64,000 nucleotides of DNA from Lasiosphaeria ovina. Taxonomy: Eukaryota; Ascomycota; Sordariomycetes; Sordariales; Lasiosphaeriaceae. The notes beneath the pieces are model-generated. The model was not told the origin of the DNA. It ran no database searches and was given only the letters and a program-made list of their open reading frames with translations. Below are positions 34,495 to 46,135 of the stretch, one piece after another. Each line of letters starts with the position of its first letter. The stretch's first letter is position 1. Made by a program: the position numbers and the translations under genes. Location of the stretch: the NCBI GenBank assembly GCA_033439765.1, contig JAULSN010000007.1:620001-684000 (forward strand). The letters run 5' to 3'.

Positions 34495-36851
34495 GTCGTC
34501 GTCAAGACGAGAGATCCCGTTGCCAGCACGGAATAGAACAAGATATAGTTGGTTGTTGAAGATGGTCGATGAGATCTGACCGGCCGGTTCGAGTCGGATG
34601 ATTTGGGAAGTTCAGACGGATGTATAAGTAGCTAAAAGATGAGATAGACAAAGAAGCTTAAGGTAAGCTTGAACAATGGAATAAAGGATCACGTCTCTAG
34701 GCTACGAGCATCCTGACTCGTCATGGGGTGCAGATCAGGGACACGCAAAGACCTGAACGGCAGCCGCCGGCTTGATATGGGAGGACCAGATGTACAGCCA
34801 CGCAGCCCAGGATGTCAAGGCCCGGACGTAGTTTGTTATCCAGGAGCTGCCTTTGCTGGGCTTGGCAGCGGCTCCGAGAGTTGCAGCGAACCCTGAGACT
34901 GCCACTAGATTTCGAAATGAGACGATCGGGGCAACGGGCGATAGCGGTAATATGTGTGGTTTGCGTCGAGGCTCGCCCAGATCGCCGGCCTGATACGGAT
35001 GTGTCAGTGCCTAGATCAAGCTTCGATAACGTCGGGTTCGGATGGTTTGGGTTGCGACACATCAAACATCTCATAGACGGGCCCGGCCGGGTAGCCGGGC
35101 GACCTGCTTTTGAAGTCTGGCGAATGCCGCTTCGGTGGCTTCTCTGCGGGCTCAAAAATGGGCCACCCCTCACCCCGGGTCGGGGCTGGTGGGACGTGAA
35201 ACTGCGCCCCATCTGATACTTTGGGGCCAAATATGCTACTATTGCTGGTGTCAGTGCCGGAGACGGGCAGCAGGGGAAAGCCGAAAGCGAGTTAGCAAGC
35301 TTGGCATCTGCAGTTCCAGCCCCCAAAAATAGCCCGGGCAGGAGCCGGTGTGTTGGAACGCCTTTGGGGCACCTTTGGGGCTTGTCCAGACAAAGTTGCA
35401 ATTGCGAACCGGCGGCGTGCCGGCGTCGGTCCCTGCATTGTTGGGCTGGCCCGCCGCAGACCGACATATCTGACTCCAGTTTTGAGCCGATTTATGTGGG
35501 CTACGGACGGGGACGGGCACCACGCATGCCACCCACCGGGGCGGGGGAGCCAATGCCAGGGGTAACAGTGGTGCGGCTGGCCCGCGGCCCAGGCCTCGAC
35601 CGTCCTCCATGTCAGAGCAGCAGCGCTGTTTCAGGCCGTCAGCCGTCGGCACCTTTGGCGAGCTGAGGTGCAAGTCATGGGATGGTGGAGGGACCGCCCG
35701 GCTTGGCACTGTTGCGCGCGCTTCAGAGGACTTACTTCAGAGTGTTATTGCATCGCAAGTTTGCCCAGACCGTGACAGTGTGTGCACAGCCTCAGCCACA
35801 GCTGGGCATGCACTCGAGCTGTTTTGCCCCATCCTCAGTCAAGCAGTCGTGGCCTTTTCAGGGGTCTCAGTCGCAAATGCAGTGAGCATTGTTGATTTGT
35901 TTGCGAGTGCGGAATTTGTCGTTTGTTTGTGATCCTCTGCATCGGTGTCTGTCGCCGCTCTCGATGCTGCCGAATGCACATAAAATCCTCTAAAATCTCA
36001 CACGCGTCATGCATCTCTTCGCACGCAATCCAATGCACCGCAAGGCCACCACAGGGGCCCGCTGAATCTGGGTTCTGACAGGGTCGGTCAGCACCCACAG
36101 ATGTCGCCAAGAATGGTTGCCGATTATAGGGCTATCCTGTTTGCTGAGCTTCGCCTCCTCCTCAAGGGCCAACGTCGCGGTCTCGGCCCCACCCACGCGG
36201 GCCCAAACCAAGGCGTGTCTGAAGCTCGACGATCGGCAGCCCGATATCGAGAGCCGTCTTTTTTTTATCCAGAGTATAATAATCGCTTCTGCCCCAAACC
36301 CAGAGAGCCCAAGTGGCAGGTCTGACGGGATTCGGGATTGGGGCGCGAGCAATCCTCTCATCCTGACATGGCAAACTCACAAGATCTGCACTGGACGGTC
36401 CTAAAGGAAGCATCTGTGTCCGTGTCCTCCTCTGTCTCTGGTGCCCCTGTCGCCTCCTTTGATTATCAGGCTCAGCAAGGCTTGGTCTCTGCTGCTGCCG
36501 GAAATATAGTGACCTGACTTTCCGCCAAGCAGCGAGTTGTTGTCAGAACTCAGAACTGGGGAGCGCATCTCGACGACCTGTCACCTGTCACCTGTCGCCT
36601 GAAACTACCCAATTACGCGTCCTAGGCCCGGGTTGTTGAGTTTCGAGAGCCAAACTGCAAGTCACGCAATCATCAATTGGAACATGGACTCAGAGTGGCA
36701 AAAAGAACTTCGCAACAAACCACCACGAGAGACTCGCGCGACGCTTTGCAAAGCTGTTCCATTCACAGCTCCTCAGCTCATAAGACCAAGGTGACCAAGG
36801 TAGTGATCCAATCGAGCGCCACGCCCCTTCTTCGCATCCCAGCGATGCCAT
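34495..36851. other. 2.3 kb without a supported gene
   Basis: Many overlapping frames exist on both strands (longest 34721-35467, minus), but none has family motifs, a convincing start or splice logic. GC-rich composition makes such frames common by chance. Confidence 0.5.
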
Positions 36852-37804
36852 CTAGAGCTCTATGCCTGCCACCTTCAGCCCCTCCAGCCAAATCTCCCAG
36901 CGCTCCTCGTTGAAGCCCTTCCACTTGCGGTCTTTGTACTTGTCGCCCGGGGCGCCCTGGTTGGCGACGAAGGGGCGGTTCTCCTTGCACATCGTGTGCA
37001 GGGCGTCGCCGGCGAAGCGGACCCAGACGGCAGCAAGTTCGGCGAGCTTGGCCTTGCCGGCGGCGCTCTGACCGGGCGGGGGAGCCTCTTCGAAGGCGGT
37101 GCGCAGCGACCACAGCGCGAACAGGGCGAAGTCGAAGGCATCCTTTGGCTTGTCGGAGCCGGCGATGGCCGTCAGCTTGGCCATGAACGCGAGCTGGTTC
37201 CCGAGCGACAAGGTTTTCGTCTGGTCGAGATCCAAATCTGCTTGTGAGTTCAAGGGCGCATCTATCAGCGATGATCCGAAGTTTTAGTTCTGAACCCCCA
37301 GATAAAAAAACAAGACGACGAAGTGAGAGGGGGTTTCTTGGATCACTTGATCGTTCGCTGGACTATACCATAGTTGAAGTACTCGCGCGCCACCCAGCCA
37401 AAGGTTGGCAGATCTGTCCAAACGAGGCCGCCCTCGTAGGTGAGCGGCTGGCCGTCAGCACCCGTGACGGGGGCTTTGCGCAGCTGCACGAGAAAGTCGA
37501 CCAGTGGGCCCTGGCGCTCGGCCGGCGTGGCGGCGGCAATGTCGAAGACGACGCGAAAAATGGTCCAGACATAGTCGGCTAGTGCCAACGAGGAAGCGGC
37601 AGCGGCAGCCTTGGCCTGTTTGGAGAACTCGGTCACGGCAGCCACGACGGCGTCTCCCTCGGCGGCGGGCTCGGCTTCTTGACCATCTTGGCTACCTTGG
37701 GCATCTTGGGCATCTTGGCCGGCGATGGCGGCGGGCTTGTTGACGAGATTGATGATAACATCTCGGGCGAGGCACTCGGTGCGGAACGGATCGGGTGGGC
37801 TCAT
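36852..37804 (-). CDS. DUF3632 family protein, 273 aa, two exons
   Basis: This is a fungal-specific family of unknown function, probably intracellular as no signal peptide is seen. Exon 1 is 37804-37369, starting MSPPDPFRTECLARDVIINL. The intron is 37368-37238 (GTATAG..CAG, 131 bases). Exon 2 is 37237-36852. The join (phase 1) reads EYFNYDLDLDQTK and carries straight on into a coherent domain. Family-like landmarks are LVDFLVQL, VWTDLPTFGWVAREY, DFALFALWSL, AAVWVRFAGDAL and the terminal RWEIWLEGL. A low-complexity QDAQDAQGSQDGQEA stretch sits near residue 35. The family name rests on recalled pattern, not on a search. Confidence 0.75.
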
Positions 37805-39015
37805 CTTGACGGTTTGATTCTAGGACGCCGACGCTCCAGGCTCAAGTCAGCCAAATATTCGAGAACTATCAGTTCTGGGTCAGGACTGGGCAAGGTATGA
37901 ATGAGTGTGCCGGGTAGGTAATGAAGGGAGAACCACCACCAAAAAAATCAAGACAAATCAAGTCAGGAGCCTGTTACTGGCACGCCCTCAGCCGGTGAAG
38001 CGCAACAGACAAAATAGAAGAGAAGCTAGGGTGGGTGAGTGGAATGTGGATGAAGTTGCGGTTGTGGGATGACGGATTTGTGGGACGACGGACTGTGGAA
38101 GGGAGTGTATCGTGGGGTGGACCGTGGGGTTGCCCTGGTTCAGTGCATGATCGATCGTGCATCAAGCAAGTGACAGGGAACCTAGCTGGAAACTCAAACT
38201 GGCTTTTATCGTAGCCCGAAGCTAGAAACGGAAAGTAGTGGAGAGTTTGAATAAAATAGGTTACCGTACCTTTAGATCAACTTGCGGGTTGTGCTAGGAA
38301 CCCGGGATGAAGCACAGTTGCGCACTTGTGGTTGCCGTGAAATCTAACGCAAAGAAGGCGAGCGCTGCGAGAGAAATAAAATAGCTGGTGCCCTCCTTGC
38401 AGTTCAGTTCCAAGCTTCAGGAAGCTACGACACGTCATTGGGGGTGGGGGGGACCCGTCCTGCTGCTGCTTAGGCCAATGAGGAACGAGCCCCTTGCTTG
38501 CTCCCCACAATACTGCAGGGAAGGGGGAAATGTCCAAGACAGTCGACCATCAGTCTGGCAGCTTTCAGTGCGTGCATCGGGACCAAAGCCCAGATAAGAC
38601 CTGCACACAGCATCACACCGACTGGACTGAGACATGGCCGGCTGCCATCAACGGCCGAGCGACTCGCCATCTACCTTATTACCTTAGATGCGGATACTAA
38701 TTAGGTTTTAGGTATCCGTATGCACACAGATTGCAGACTGCAGGCCAGAGCACTCCACACCCGTTCAGTTCGGACTGGTGGGCTTCCAGGCTGTCTTGGC
38801 GTTCGAGCTTGCAAGCCCAGCTGAAAAAAAGAGGCTGCCTCTGGCTTGGCGCGACAAAGGTTTTTCCCAATTTCCACGATGGGCAATTTATTTTAACTCG
38901 GGGCGGCTGAGCTGGATTGTCCCCGCATCCTGTTTCCTTTGTCGCCGAACCGCTGAGCAAGCTTTGCATCCAAGGTGGCATCGCTGCATCAGTCATCAGC
39001 AGCTCTCATCGCCGT
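37805..39015. other. intergenic between DUF3632 and RNase genes
   Basis: Two divergent promoters should lie here. I see no coding frame with content. Confidence 0.5.
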
Positions 39016-39036
39016 CATCATCATCATCATCATCAT
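39016..39036. repeat. TCA microsatellite
   Basis: About seven copies of TCA lie just upstream of the RNase start codon. If translation began at the earlier ATG (38975) it would give an Ile run, which I take as a reason to prefer the ATG at 39068. Confidence 0.8.
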
Positions 39037-39067
39037 CGACTTCGACGTCAACTCTAAAATCGTCAGG

Positions 39068-39862
39068 ATGCTGACCTACGCCGTCAGCCTGCAGCTGCTC
39101 CTGTGCCATACCGTGTGGCTCGTTGCAGCATCCGCCACCGCGGGAACGGACGGGCTGGCCTCAATAAAGTGCTCGACAACCGTCTGGACCAAGCAACAGG
39201 TTGACGCCGCTGTGGCCGAGGGCTGCCGCCTGCAAAAGGCCAACACGCCCATCGGGAGATCCTCGTACCCCCACAAGTTCAACAACTACGAGAAGCTTGT
39301 GTTCGCGGCCGCCAGCCCCTATTTTGAATTCCCCATCGTGCTGAACGGCATCTACGCCGGAGGTGAGTCATTGCGGTGCCTCTTCACGTGTTCGATATAA
39401 TCGAGAAAGGGAAAGGACTCGGGCTGAGAACTCGCTTTCGCGCATAATCAAGGCGCTCCCGGCGCCGACCGCGTCGTCTTTAACCCCGACCTCAACGACT
39501 CGTGCGTCTACGTCGGCGCCATGACGCACTCGGGCGCCAGCGGGAATGGCTTCCTGTCATGCTCGGAGAAGCGCGACGGCTCGGGCAGCCCCTCGCCCAC
39601 CGAGTCAAAGACCAAGACAAAGACGACGGGAACCGCAACAAAAACAACAACAGGCACAGTGCAGACGACGCTGGAAACAACGGCGAAGCCGGACACGACG
39701 GGATTGGCGCAGACCACCGCCACAACGGCTGTGCAGTCCAGCACCACCACGGGCCCCGGATCCGGCGCCCCGCGCATGGCCCTGCCAGGCGGCGGCGAGG
39801 GCGGCGGGTGGGGCTTGCTGCTTTGGATTGCGTCCGTTGTTGGGATGGCCGTGCTTGTGTAA
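39068..39862 (+). CDS. T1/F1-type guanyl ribonuclease with Ser/Thr-rich stalk and probable GPI anchor, 234 aa
   Basis: Secreted endoribonuclease of the N1/T1 family, which cuts RNA 3' of G. Exon 1 is 39068-39362, the intron 39363-39452 (GTGAGT..AAG), and exon 2 39453-39862. The phase-1 join reads GIYAGGAPGADRVVF. The start gives a signal peptide (hydrophobic to about residue 25). All catalytic landmarks are present: YPHKFNNYE (His), YFEFPIV (Glu), GADRVVF (Arg) and THSGASGNGF (His). Two things are unusual: about 75 Thr/Ser/Lys-rich residues (KTKTKTTGTATKTTTGT) follow the domain, and the end GGGWGLLLWIASVVGMAVLV is a typical GPI-attachment tail. T1-family RNases are normally released, so this one is predicted to be held on the wall or membrane. 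Confidence 0.88.
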
Positions 39863-40747
39863 TCAAGAGAAACCAAAATCAGCCGCCACGACAGGCCCTG
39901 TGGACGGCGACGGAAGGGGGGCCGTTTGGTGTTGAAACGCCAGGCGACGAAGAAAACGGCTCCTTGTACGACTCGTGGGCCACTTTCAGGCGCGCCGAGG
40001 TTGTTCCGTTGATTCTTCCGCGGACGGAGGTGCCACTTTTCCCGCGTAATTGAAAATCCCGGCGGCGTTTTTGTTTTTGTGGGTTTTTGGTCGCCCAATG
40101 TTTGTTGGTTGGCCTCTGGGCTGTGGGGAGACCATGTTGGGGGCCGGCGGTACTGCAGTTGGTCCTTGGCGCGCCAATGCTTTGCGTGTGTCCGCCCTGT
40201 GGTCCTGACATAGTACCTTTTCTGGCAAGATGATGGGCTGGAAATGAGGTGTGCCCGGCTCACGAACTGGTCCTTGCCTGTCGGCCAGATTGTGCGACAG
40301 ACACGGTCTATATATAATGGACATTTTTGACCTGCCACCATGTCAACCCGATGGATCCCAATGGAACTCCGCAGTTTCCTGCACCATGTTCTGTTTATGA
40401 AACAAAGTCTTGGCTGCCAAGCGATCCCGCCGCCTCGCCGCCCCGGCGGCCAGCGGCCATGCCCACCACGTTGATGATTGCTAGTTTCCAGAGGCGCCAG
40501 CCAGCTCATTGACACGCATTTCTGCAGCATTGGACATGGTATGCCAGGCACTCATCGGCTCCCCTTTTGCTTTTAAGTCAACGAACGGGCCTCCGGGTGA
40601 ACAATGTTTCATACCCAGAGAAACCCCCCTCAGGATAAGCGACTTCAGACGGGTTGATTTCAGACAGGCGGACATATGTCCGTTCTCGGTCGGCCTGGTG
40701 GAATCCACGGACAGCTGTGATACACACGAGAAGTGAGAGATATGGAC

Positions 40748-40754
40748 TATAAAT
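40748..40754 (+). promoter_or_regulatory. TATA box of the small secreted protein gene
   Basis: TATAAAT lies about 150 bases before the ATG. It is followed by a CA/TC-rich leader typical of strongly expressed fungal genes. Confidence 0.5.
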
Positions 40755-40901
40755 TTTGCAGTATTCCCAGAGATTTTTTTTTGTCACCATCATCAACACT
40801 CAATCATCACCTTCATCGCCCTACGTCGCCGACATCCAACAGACCGATTCCACTCAAATCAAAGCAACTAAGCTAAATTAAACTCCCGAACTACCTTCAA
40901 A

Positions 40902-41660
40902 ATGGTTCTCATCCGAATCTGCACCGTGGCTCTCGCCGTCATGTCCGGCCTTGCCGCTGCCGCACCCGTTGAGGACCGCTCCGTGGGCACCAGCGAAGTG
41001 GACGCCCTTGACAAGCGCGACCATTTTCAATTCTTCTTCCGATTCTGTGCGTTCTTCTTCTCCCCAGTCCCGGCCTGGCAGGCTTCTCTGAGCATCCATG
41101 AGTGGCCGAGAGAGGTGTACGTACTGATCTGATGTGTCTCGAAACAGACAGTACTCCTGGTGGGGTTTGCGACCACAAAAGCGATACTGTCACCACCGAC
41201 CCTCCCATGAAGGGACAGCCGTACGTACCAGCCCATCCATCTATCTATTCCACCCTCCTTATTCTCACATGACAAGACGTGACATGACATGGCAGAACCA
41301 AAACTGACAGTGTTGCGTGACCACAGCTACGGAGGCACCGAGAGCCTATGCTTCACCGCGCCGGGGGGTCAATTCGGGTCCCTTGAGATCAACAGGGACC
41401 TCGCTGCGCTCCCGTGGGCCGTCACCACGTTCAGCGAGAGCGATTGCAAGGGCACCAAGTCGCCTCCCCAGCGCAAGCCGTACTGCTTCACAAGCCCTGG
41501 GGCTGGCGTGAATGAACAGATCAAGAGCTTGTACGTTCCCTCGCCCCCCTCTTCTCTCCATTTCCAGCCCGGGCCCTTTGCCTGGTGTTGATGTCTCGCG
41601 ACGTGCTGACTTTTGCATATTTTTCGCCATCATTATAGCATGGTCTCCCCGGCGCCATAA
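40902..41660 (+). CDS. small secreted protein, four Cys, Kex2-like site, 147 aa, four exons
   Basis: No family recognised. Exons are 40902-41046, 41148-41220, 41327-41530 and 41639-41660. The introns (101, 106 and 108 bases) have GTGCGT, GTACGT and GTACGT donors and CTGAC branch points before two acceptors. All joins keep frame. A signal peptide (MVLIRICTVALAVMSGLAAA, cut near residue 21) is followed by a short pro-region ending LDKR at residues 36-39, a Kex2-like cleavage site. The predicted mature protein begins DHFQFFFRF and has four Cys (GVCDH, SLCFT, SDCKG, PYCFT), enough for two disulphides. It ends IKSFMVSPAP. Size, secretion and Cys content fit an effector-like or antimicrobial protein, but the role is unknown. 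The ATG context is CAAAATGG. Confidence 0.75.
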
Positions 41661-43600
41661 TAGATATAAGTCAATTTTCTCGGCGAATCCCTCCCGCGAC
41701 GGATGTGGCTCGCCCGCTTACCATACGGCAGATACGGCAGGTGCGGCAGGCAAGGTAGGATGGGGAGGTGTTTGGAGGGGAGGATTTCTGCGTTCTTCTT
41801 TGGGTACAGTGTGTTGAGTGTACTACCATAGAAGATTTCCACTATAATCAGGGGCCGAACAGGTGGGATTGTGGAGAAAAGTGTCGTGAACGGAAAGCTC
41901 TGTCACGCTCATTGTCCAATCATTCGTGTATACCTAACCTAGATTAGGCAAGGTAGCTAAGGTACTGTAGCGGTAATGGAGTTTCTCGATTCAACTAACA
42001 GAACTCAACGTCCCGGGCTGCGGGCCATCATCTTTTCCGACTTTAATTACAAGGTGGTCCTCGGGCAAATGCAAACAGGTTTCTTCTTCTCGTTCCCCAC
42101 GCCCGCTCTTTGACAGTTTGCCTGTTGGGAGGAAAGGATTGACTGGATTGCTTTGAGGAAGACTAGCTATCTGGGCCACAGCGGAATATATATGTGGAAA
42201 TGATGGCCTGGACCGGTGGATCCCATATCCACTTATGCCTCGGCTTGAGGGCATCAGGCCGGGGTCCGGCCTGATCCCTGCTAGCCTAGCCACATTGCCA
42301 GTTTCACCTCTCAAATGGGCGAGTCCGACGAATCTGTGTCAAATGGATCAGCTTGATGACGACGCATTGTCGAGTAAAAGAAGTATTTGTAGACCCGGAT
42401 TGGAAACAGAACGAGCGAGGTTCTCGAACCTAGTGACAAGCTTTGACTCAAAGCGCGCAGACAATCCGAGACTCTGTTCCTTGGAGCTGTGAAGCTGTTG
42501 CACATTAGATAGTTCCGGTCTCCTACTTGCCCCATCCTCTGTTGTGACCAGCCACATAATGTTGACACTGGACAAGTGCACAGTCAAATGAAACAAACAG
42601 AATGACAACACCAGGCCTGCACCATGTGCTGACTCCGCATCTCCTTCCTCGTAAGCCGCATCCTGATTGTAACAACGCGGTGCAGAGCGGACAGTTGCAA
42701 ACGACCGAGTCCCGCTCCAGTTGATTCCTTCAGACAAGTTCCTGAAGTGCAAATGTCGCTTTCCTTCAAAGGCAAAGTCGCTCAGGGGATTTGTCACGAA
42801 AGAGGCTTGGCCGGCGGCAGTGGCTCTCGGTTGCCTCCCAGAAAACCGCCTCAAGCGGGAGCAAGTAATGAAGACTCTCTGGCCGAGTCCCCTGGAGTCC
42901 GAGAGACGGCCCACGTATTCCAATTCGACCTATGAGCGGGTTTCCCCCAATTGGCATTCGGCTTCTGGGGAAGTCGACAAAAGGAAGAGCTTTTCACTTG
43001 AACGGGACCGAGCGCGGCCTGCTGCTGCTGCTGCTGCGATCAACTGGGCGTCATCTTATTATTCTCACTCGGGGTAATATAGCGGCCCGCTCACACGAGC
43101 TGCGTGTACGCACGCACGCACGCCTCGGAGATGGCCCCCCGCGGCGTACAGCGTAATCCCGTACCCTGCGTATTTGCTTTCCCGCCAGCGTACCGCGTAT
43201 ACCGGATGGCGGATAGCCAATAATTGGCAGAGACAATTTGTTGCGGTCTGACTAAACCCCCAGGTCCGTGGACCGTCGAGCAGTTTGGGGCCATGCCGCC
43301 GAGCCGGCTCTGGCAACCTTCGTGCCGTCTCCACCTTGACAAATAGTCTGTCTGATGCTACCTCGACGTCGCCGAACTTGGGTGATCGGGGCTGCGCCTC
43401 GATTCGTCGTCATTGTCACACACATTGAGCGAGGTCTAAGTAAACATTGGCCTGAAGCTATAGCTAAAATCGGGAACTTTGACTAATTGTTCCGACGCCT
43501 TGACGCGTTCAGATTGCATCCAAGTCCGGTTGGTCCGAGATTTATGATTCAAGATAACTATAAGACAAATTGAACACAGCTTGGCCGTGATGTGTGCTCG
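41661..43600. other. 1.9 kb without a supported gene
   Basis: A minus-strand frame at 42923-42348 (191 codons) and its overlaps have no recognisable motif, and I leave them out. The right end is the promoter of the hydrolase gene. Confidence 0.45.
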
Positions 43601-43614
43601 GTACAACTGGCACC

Positions 43615-43620
43615 TATAAA
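43615..43620 (+). promoter_or_regulatory. TATA box of the alpha/beta-hydrolase gene
   Basis: TATAAA lies about 140 bases upstream of the ATG at 43758, with a pyrimidine-rich leader between. Confidence 0.5.
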
Positions 43621-43757
43621 GCTTGAGTGCCCTCGTTATTCCTCGAACATAACTGCACTCCTCAGCTCGATAACCACCGGGTCAAGCCAAAAAAAAACAA
43701 GCCTGCCCTGTCCAGAACAAACACCCCCTCGCTCAAACCCCCCTCCACGAGTCCACA

Positions 43758-44998
43758 ATGATTGTTCTCGGTCTCGCCACAGCTCTGCTGTCCCTCGGTG
43801 CCACGCTGTCAGCAGCGGCAGCGGCACCACCCGTCACGCCGCGCGAATCGGCGCAGAAGGCATCCAGCAAATGCTCCAACGTGCAATTCACCGTCTCAGC
43901 CACGGCGCAAAACGTCAAGTTCGTCTCGCCCCCCGACCCGAAAAACGCCACGGCTATCCTCGCGTTCCTCGGCCAGGCGCTCTCGACGGGCGTGCCGACC
44001 AACGGCACGCAGACCGTCAGCGGCGACTGGATCATCAACGGCGTGTATTGCAAGCCGACCGTCACCACACGGCCCGGCGGCGGCGGCGTGCTGCAGTTCC
44101 TGGTGCACGGCTCCTTCTACGACAAGAGCTTCTGGAGCGGCGTGGGCCAGGGCGCCCTGTACGACTACCAGGCGTTTGCCAACCTCGCGGGCTACCACAC
44201 GCTGGCCATCGACCGCCTAGGCCACGGGTCCAACCCGCAGCGCCCCGACCCGATCGACGTCGTGCAGCCGTCGCTCGGCATCGAGATCATCCACCAGATC
44301 ATCGCCGCCATCCGCGGCAACACCAAGCGAAACGCCCTCGACCGCGGGTTCAGCAAGATTGCCTACGTAGGCCAACCTCTCCTTGACCTTCCTTCTCTTT
44401 TCAGAAAGCGTGTTCACTGACACCCCCAAAACAGGTCGGCCACTCGCACGGCTCCATGCTCGGGCAGGGCCTGGCAGCGCGGTACCCGTTGGACGCGGAC
44501 GCGTCGGTCCTCACGGGGTATAGCCAGACACCGAACCTGGTCAAGTTCGCCGAGAACAAACTCGGTCCGGCCGCAGTTCTGCGCCCGACGCAGTACGCCG
44601 GGCAGCCGCTCGGTGAGCTGGTGTCTGTGAACGGGACAGCCTTCATCGCGGGCTTCTACGGGCCGGCGGGGTCGTTCGACGCGGGCGTGGCGCGCTGCGA
44701 CGTCGCGGTGCAGGCCACGACGTCGGTCGGCGAGCTGATCGGCGCCCAGATCCTGGGGCCCGCGCCTGCTTATGTGAACCCTCTGCTGGTTGCTACCGGC
44801 GTCAACGACAACTACTTCTGCGCCACGCCGGTTGCTGCGTGCAATGCTATCCTCGCCAATGTTCACTCGGCCGTGTTTCCGAATGTTGCCAAGTTCGAGT
44901 ATGCGGCGATTCCGTTTACCGGCCACGTCATGCAGCTGAGCTACTCGGCGCCCGTGACGGCGCTACGTATTCAGTTGTTTCTTGACAAGTTCTTTTAA
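43758..44998 (+). CDS. secreted alpha/beta-fold hydrolase, 390 aa, two exons
   Basis: Probable secreted esterase, lipase or related hydrolase; the substrate cannot be told. Exon 1 is 43758-44366, the intron 44367-44434 (GTAGGC..CAG, 68 bases), and exon 2 44435-44998. The join reads FSKIAY-VGHSHGSMLG, which rebuilds the nucleophile elbow G-H-S-H-G across the splice. The start gives a signal peptide (MIVLGLATALLSLGATLSAA). The oxyanion strand is VLQFLVHGSFYDKSFW, followed by the typical TLAIDRLGHG. The likely triad is Ser of GHSHG, Asp of VATGVNDNYF, and His of PFTGHVMQLSY. Two Cys pairs (KCSNV, YCKPT, FCATP, ACNAI) suit an exported enzyme. The intron falling exactly at the elbow argues for a real gene. 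Confidence 0.9.
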
Positions 44999-45461
44999 GA
45001 GAGCGGTAACTGAGAGTTTGGGCTGTCTGAGAAATGCTTCTAGGGCCAGGGATGTTAGTCTTTGAGTTTGTTGTAATGCTCTAGAGTCTTTTGCAACTGG
45101 AAATTATAGAGTAGAACGGCCGAATAGACTCACAACATTTAGCAAGAGCATGTATCTCGGGTATCTTCTTTGTAAGTAAGCATATGGATCCAATGCTCCG
45201 TGATGTTGTCCTGTAATTACCTCTATTAATTGGGTCGATACAAGAACATCCACGGGCTAGCATGAAGTTGGGCGCTCACGGAGGGTCATATCTGTAACAG
45301 CGAAGGCGGTCGTGTTATATCACATGGATCAGACAATTAACGTGTTTATGTCAATTGTACAGAGCCTCTCAACGAAACACTCGGTAAACAAATTCACGTC
45401 ACTCGGCGATTAGCGTGTATTCCAAAACCCATAAATGTCATTACCGGTAATGATCAAACCA

Positions 45462-46135
45462 TCAGCGTTTCCTCCTGGGACACGCGTCAGGGCCAGAAGA
45501 GGGCCGCTCGCAGACGTCCTTCATGAGCCAGTACTCGGACACGCAGGGCTTGCAGTTGGGGGCGACGAGGACGCGGTCGTCGGGGCTGCGGAGGCGGCCG
45601 AGGGGCACGCCGCGGGTGTCGGCGAGCACGTAGACGTGGCCCTCGACCTGGCAGGCGGACCACGAGTTGCCCATGAAGACGGTGACCTTGTCGTCGACGC
45701 CCTGCTGGTGGCCCGTGATGGCCCGCGTCTTGGTGTGCCGCACCGTGTACGTCGCGTGCGCCGAGCCTCGCACCACGATGCACCGGAACCCCTGCGCGAT
45801 CGCCTCGGCCCGGCACACGCGGTTGGTGCCTTGGATCATGGCCTCCTTGAGATCGTCGTCTCCGCCCGTCAAGTGGTCCAGCACGTCGTGAGGGACGCCC
45901 CATATAACCTGCCGGAACGAAAGTGTTAGCCAAGCATTGCGCAAATGTCCCGGGTGTTGTTTATTGTTCAACTTACCCAAGGGTCTCCGTAGGTTCCCGA
46001 ACCTGTGCGGTGGTACTCCTTTGGCCATCTACCAGTTTGGGTTCGCGGAGGACAGATGCCCGATGTTGACGGCGTGGTCCCGGAAACGTACCTCGGCCTC
46101 TCTCTCCGGAAGGGGCGTGCATATACTACAGGCAT
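45462..46135 (-). CDS. unrecognised 201-aa protein, two exons
   Basis: No family recognised. Exon 1 is 46135-45977 (53 codons), the intron 45976-45909 (GTAAGT..CAG, 68 bases), and exon 2 45908-45462. The join is phase 0 and reads GTYGDPW-VIWGVPHDVLDHL. Exon 1 carries TGRWPKEYHRTGSG, and exon 2 carries VCRAEAIAQGFRC, a HTKTRAITGHQQG segment and NCKPCVSEYWLM. Eight Cys in 201 residues would suit an exported protein, but no signal peptide is visible from this ATG, so an upstream exon may be missing. A longer open frame upstream of exon 2 (from 46028) uses the intron as coding, and I reject it because GTAAGT is a perfect donor. Confidence 0.6.

Noticed and set aside
34721..35709. Overlapping minus frames of 248 and 152 codons
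   Set aside because: No domain or splice logic, and similar-sized frames lie on the other strand. Typical chance frames in GC-rich DNA.
40308..40440. TATATATAA followed by a short frame from about 40340
   Set aside because: The frame is about 38 codons with no content. The TATA-like run alone is not evidence of a gene.
39508..40551. Minus-strand frame of 347 codons over the RNase gene
   Set aside because: It overlaps exon 2 of a gene with complete catalytic residues, has no motif, and its start has no support.
42348..42923. 191-codon minus frame
   Set aside because: No recognisable motif and poor protein character. Not enough to call a gene.
43592..44386. 264-codon plus frame overlapping the hydrolase
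   Set aside because: An out-of-frame, Arg/His/Pro-rich shadow of the hydrolase exon.
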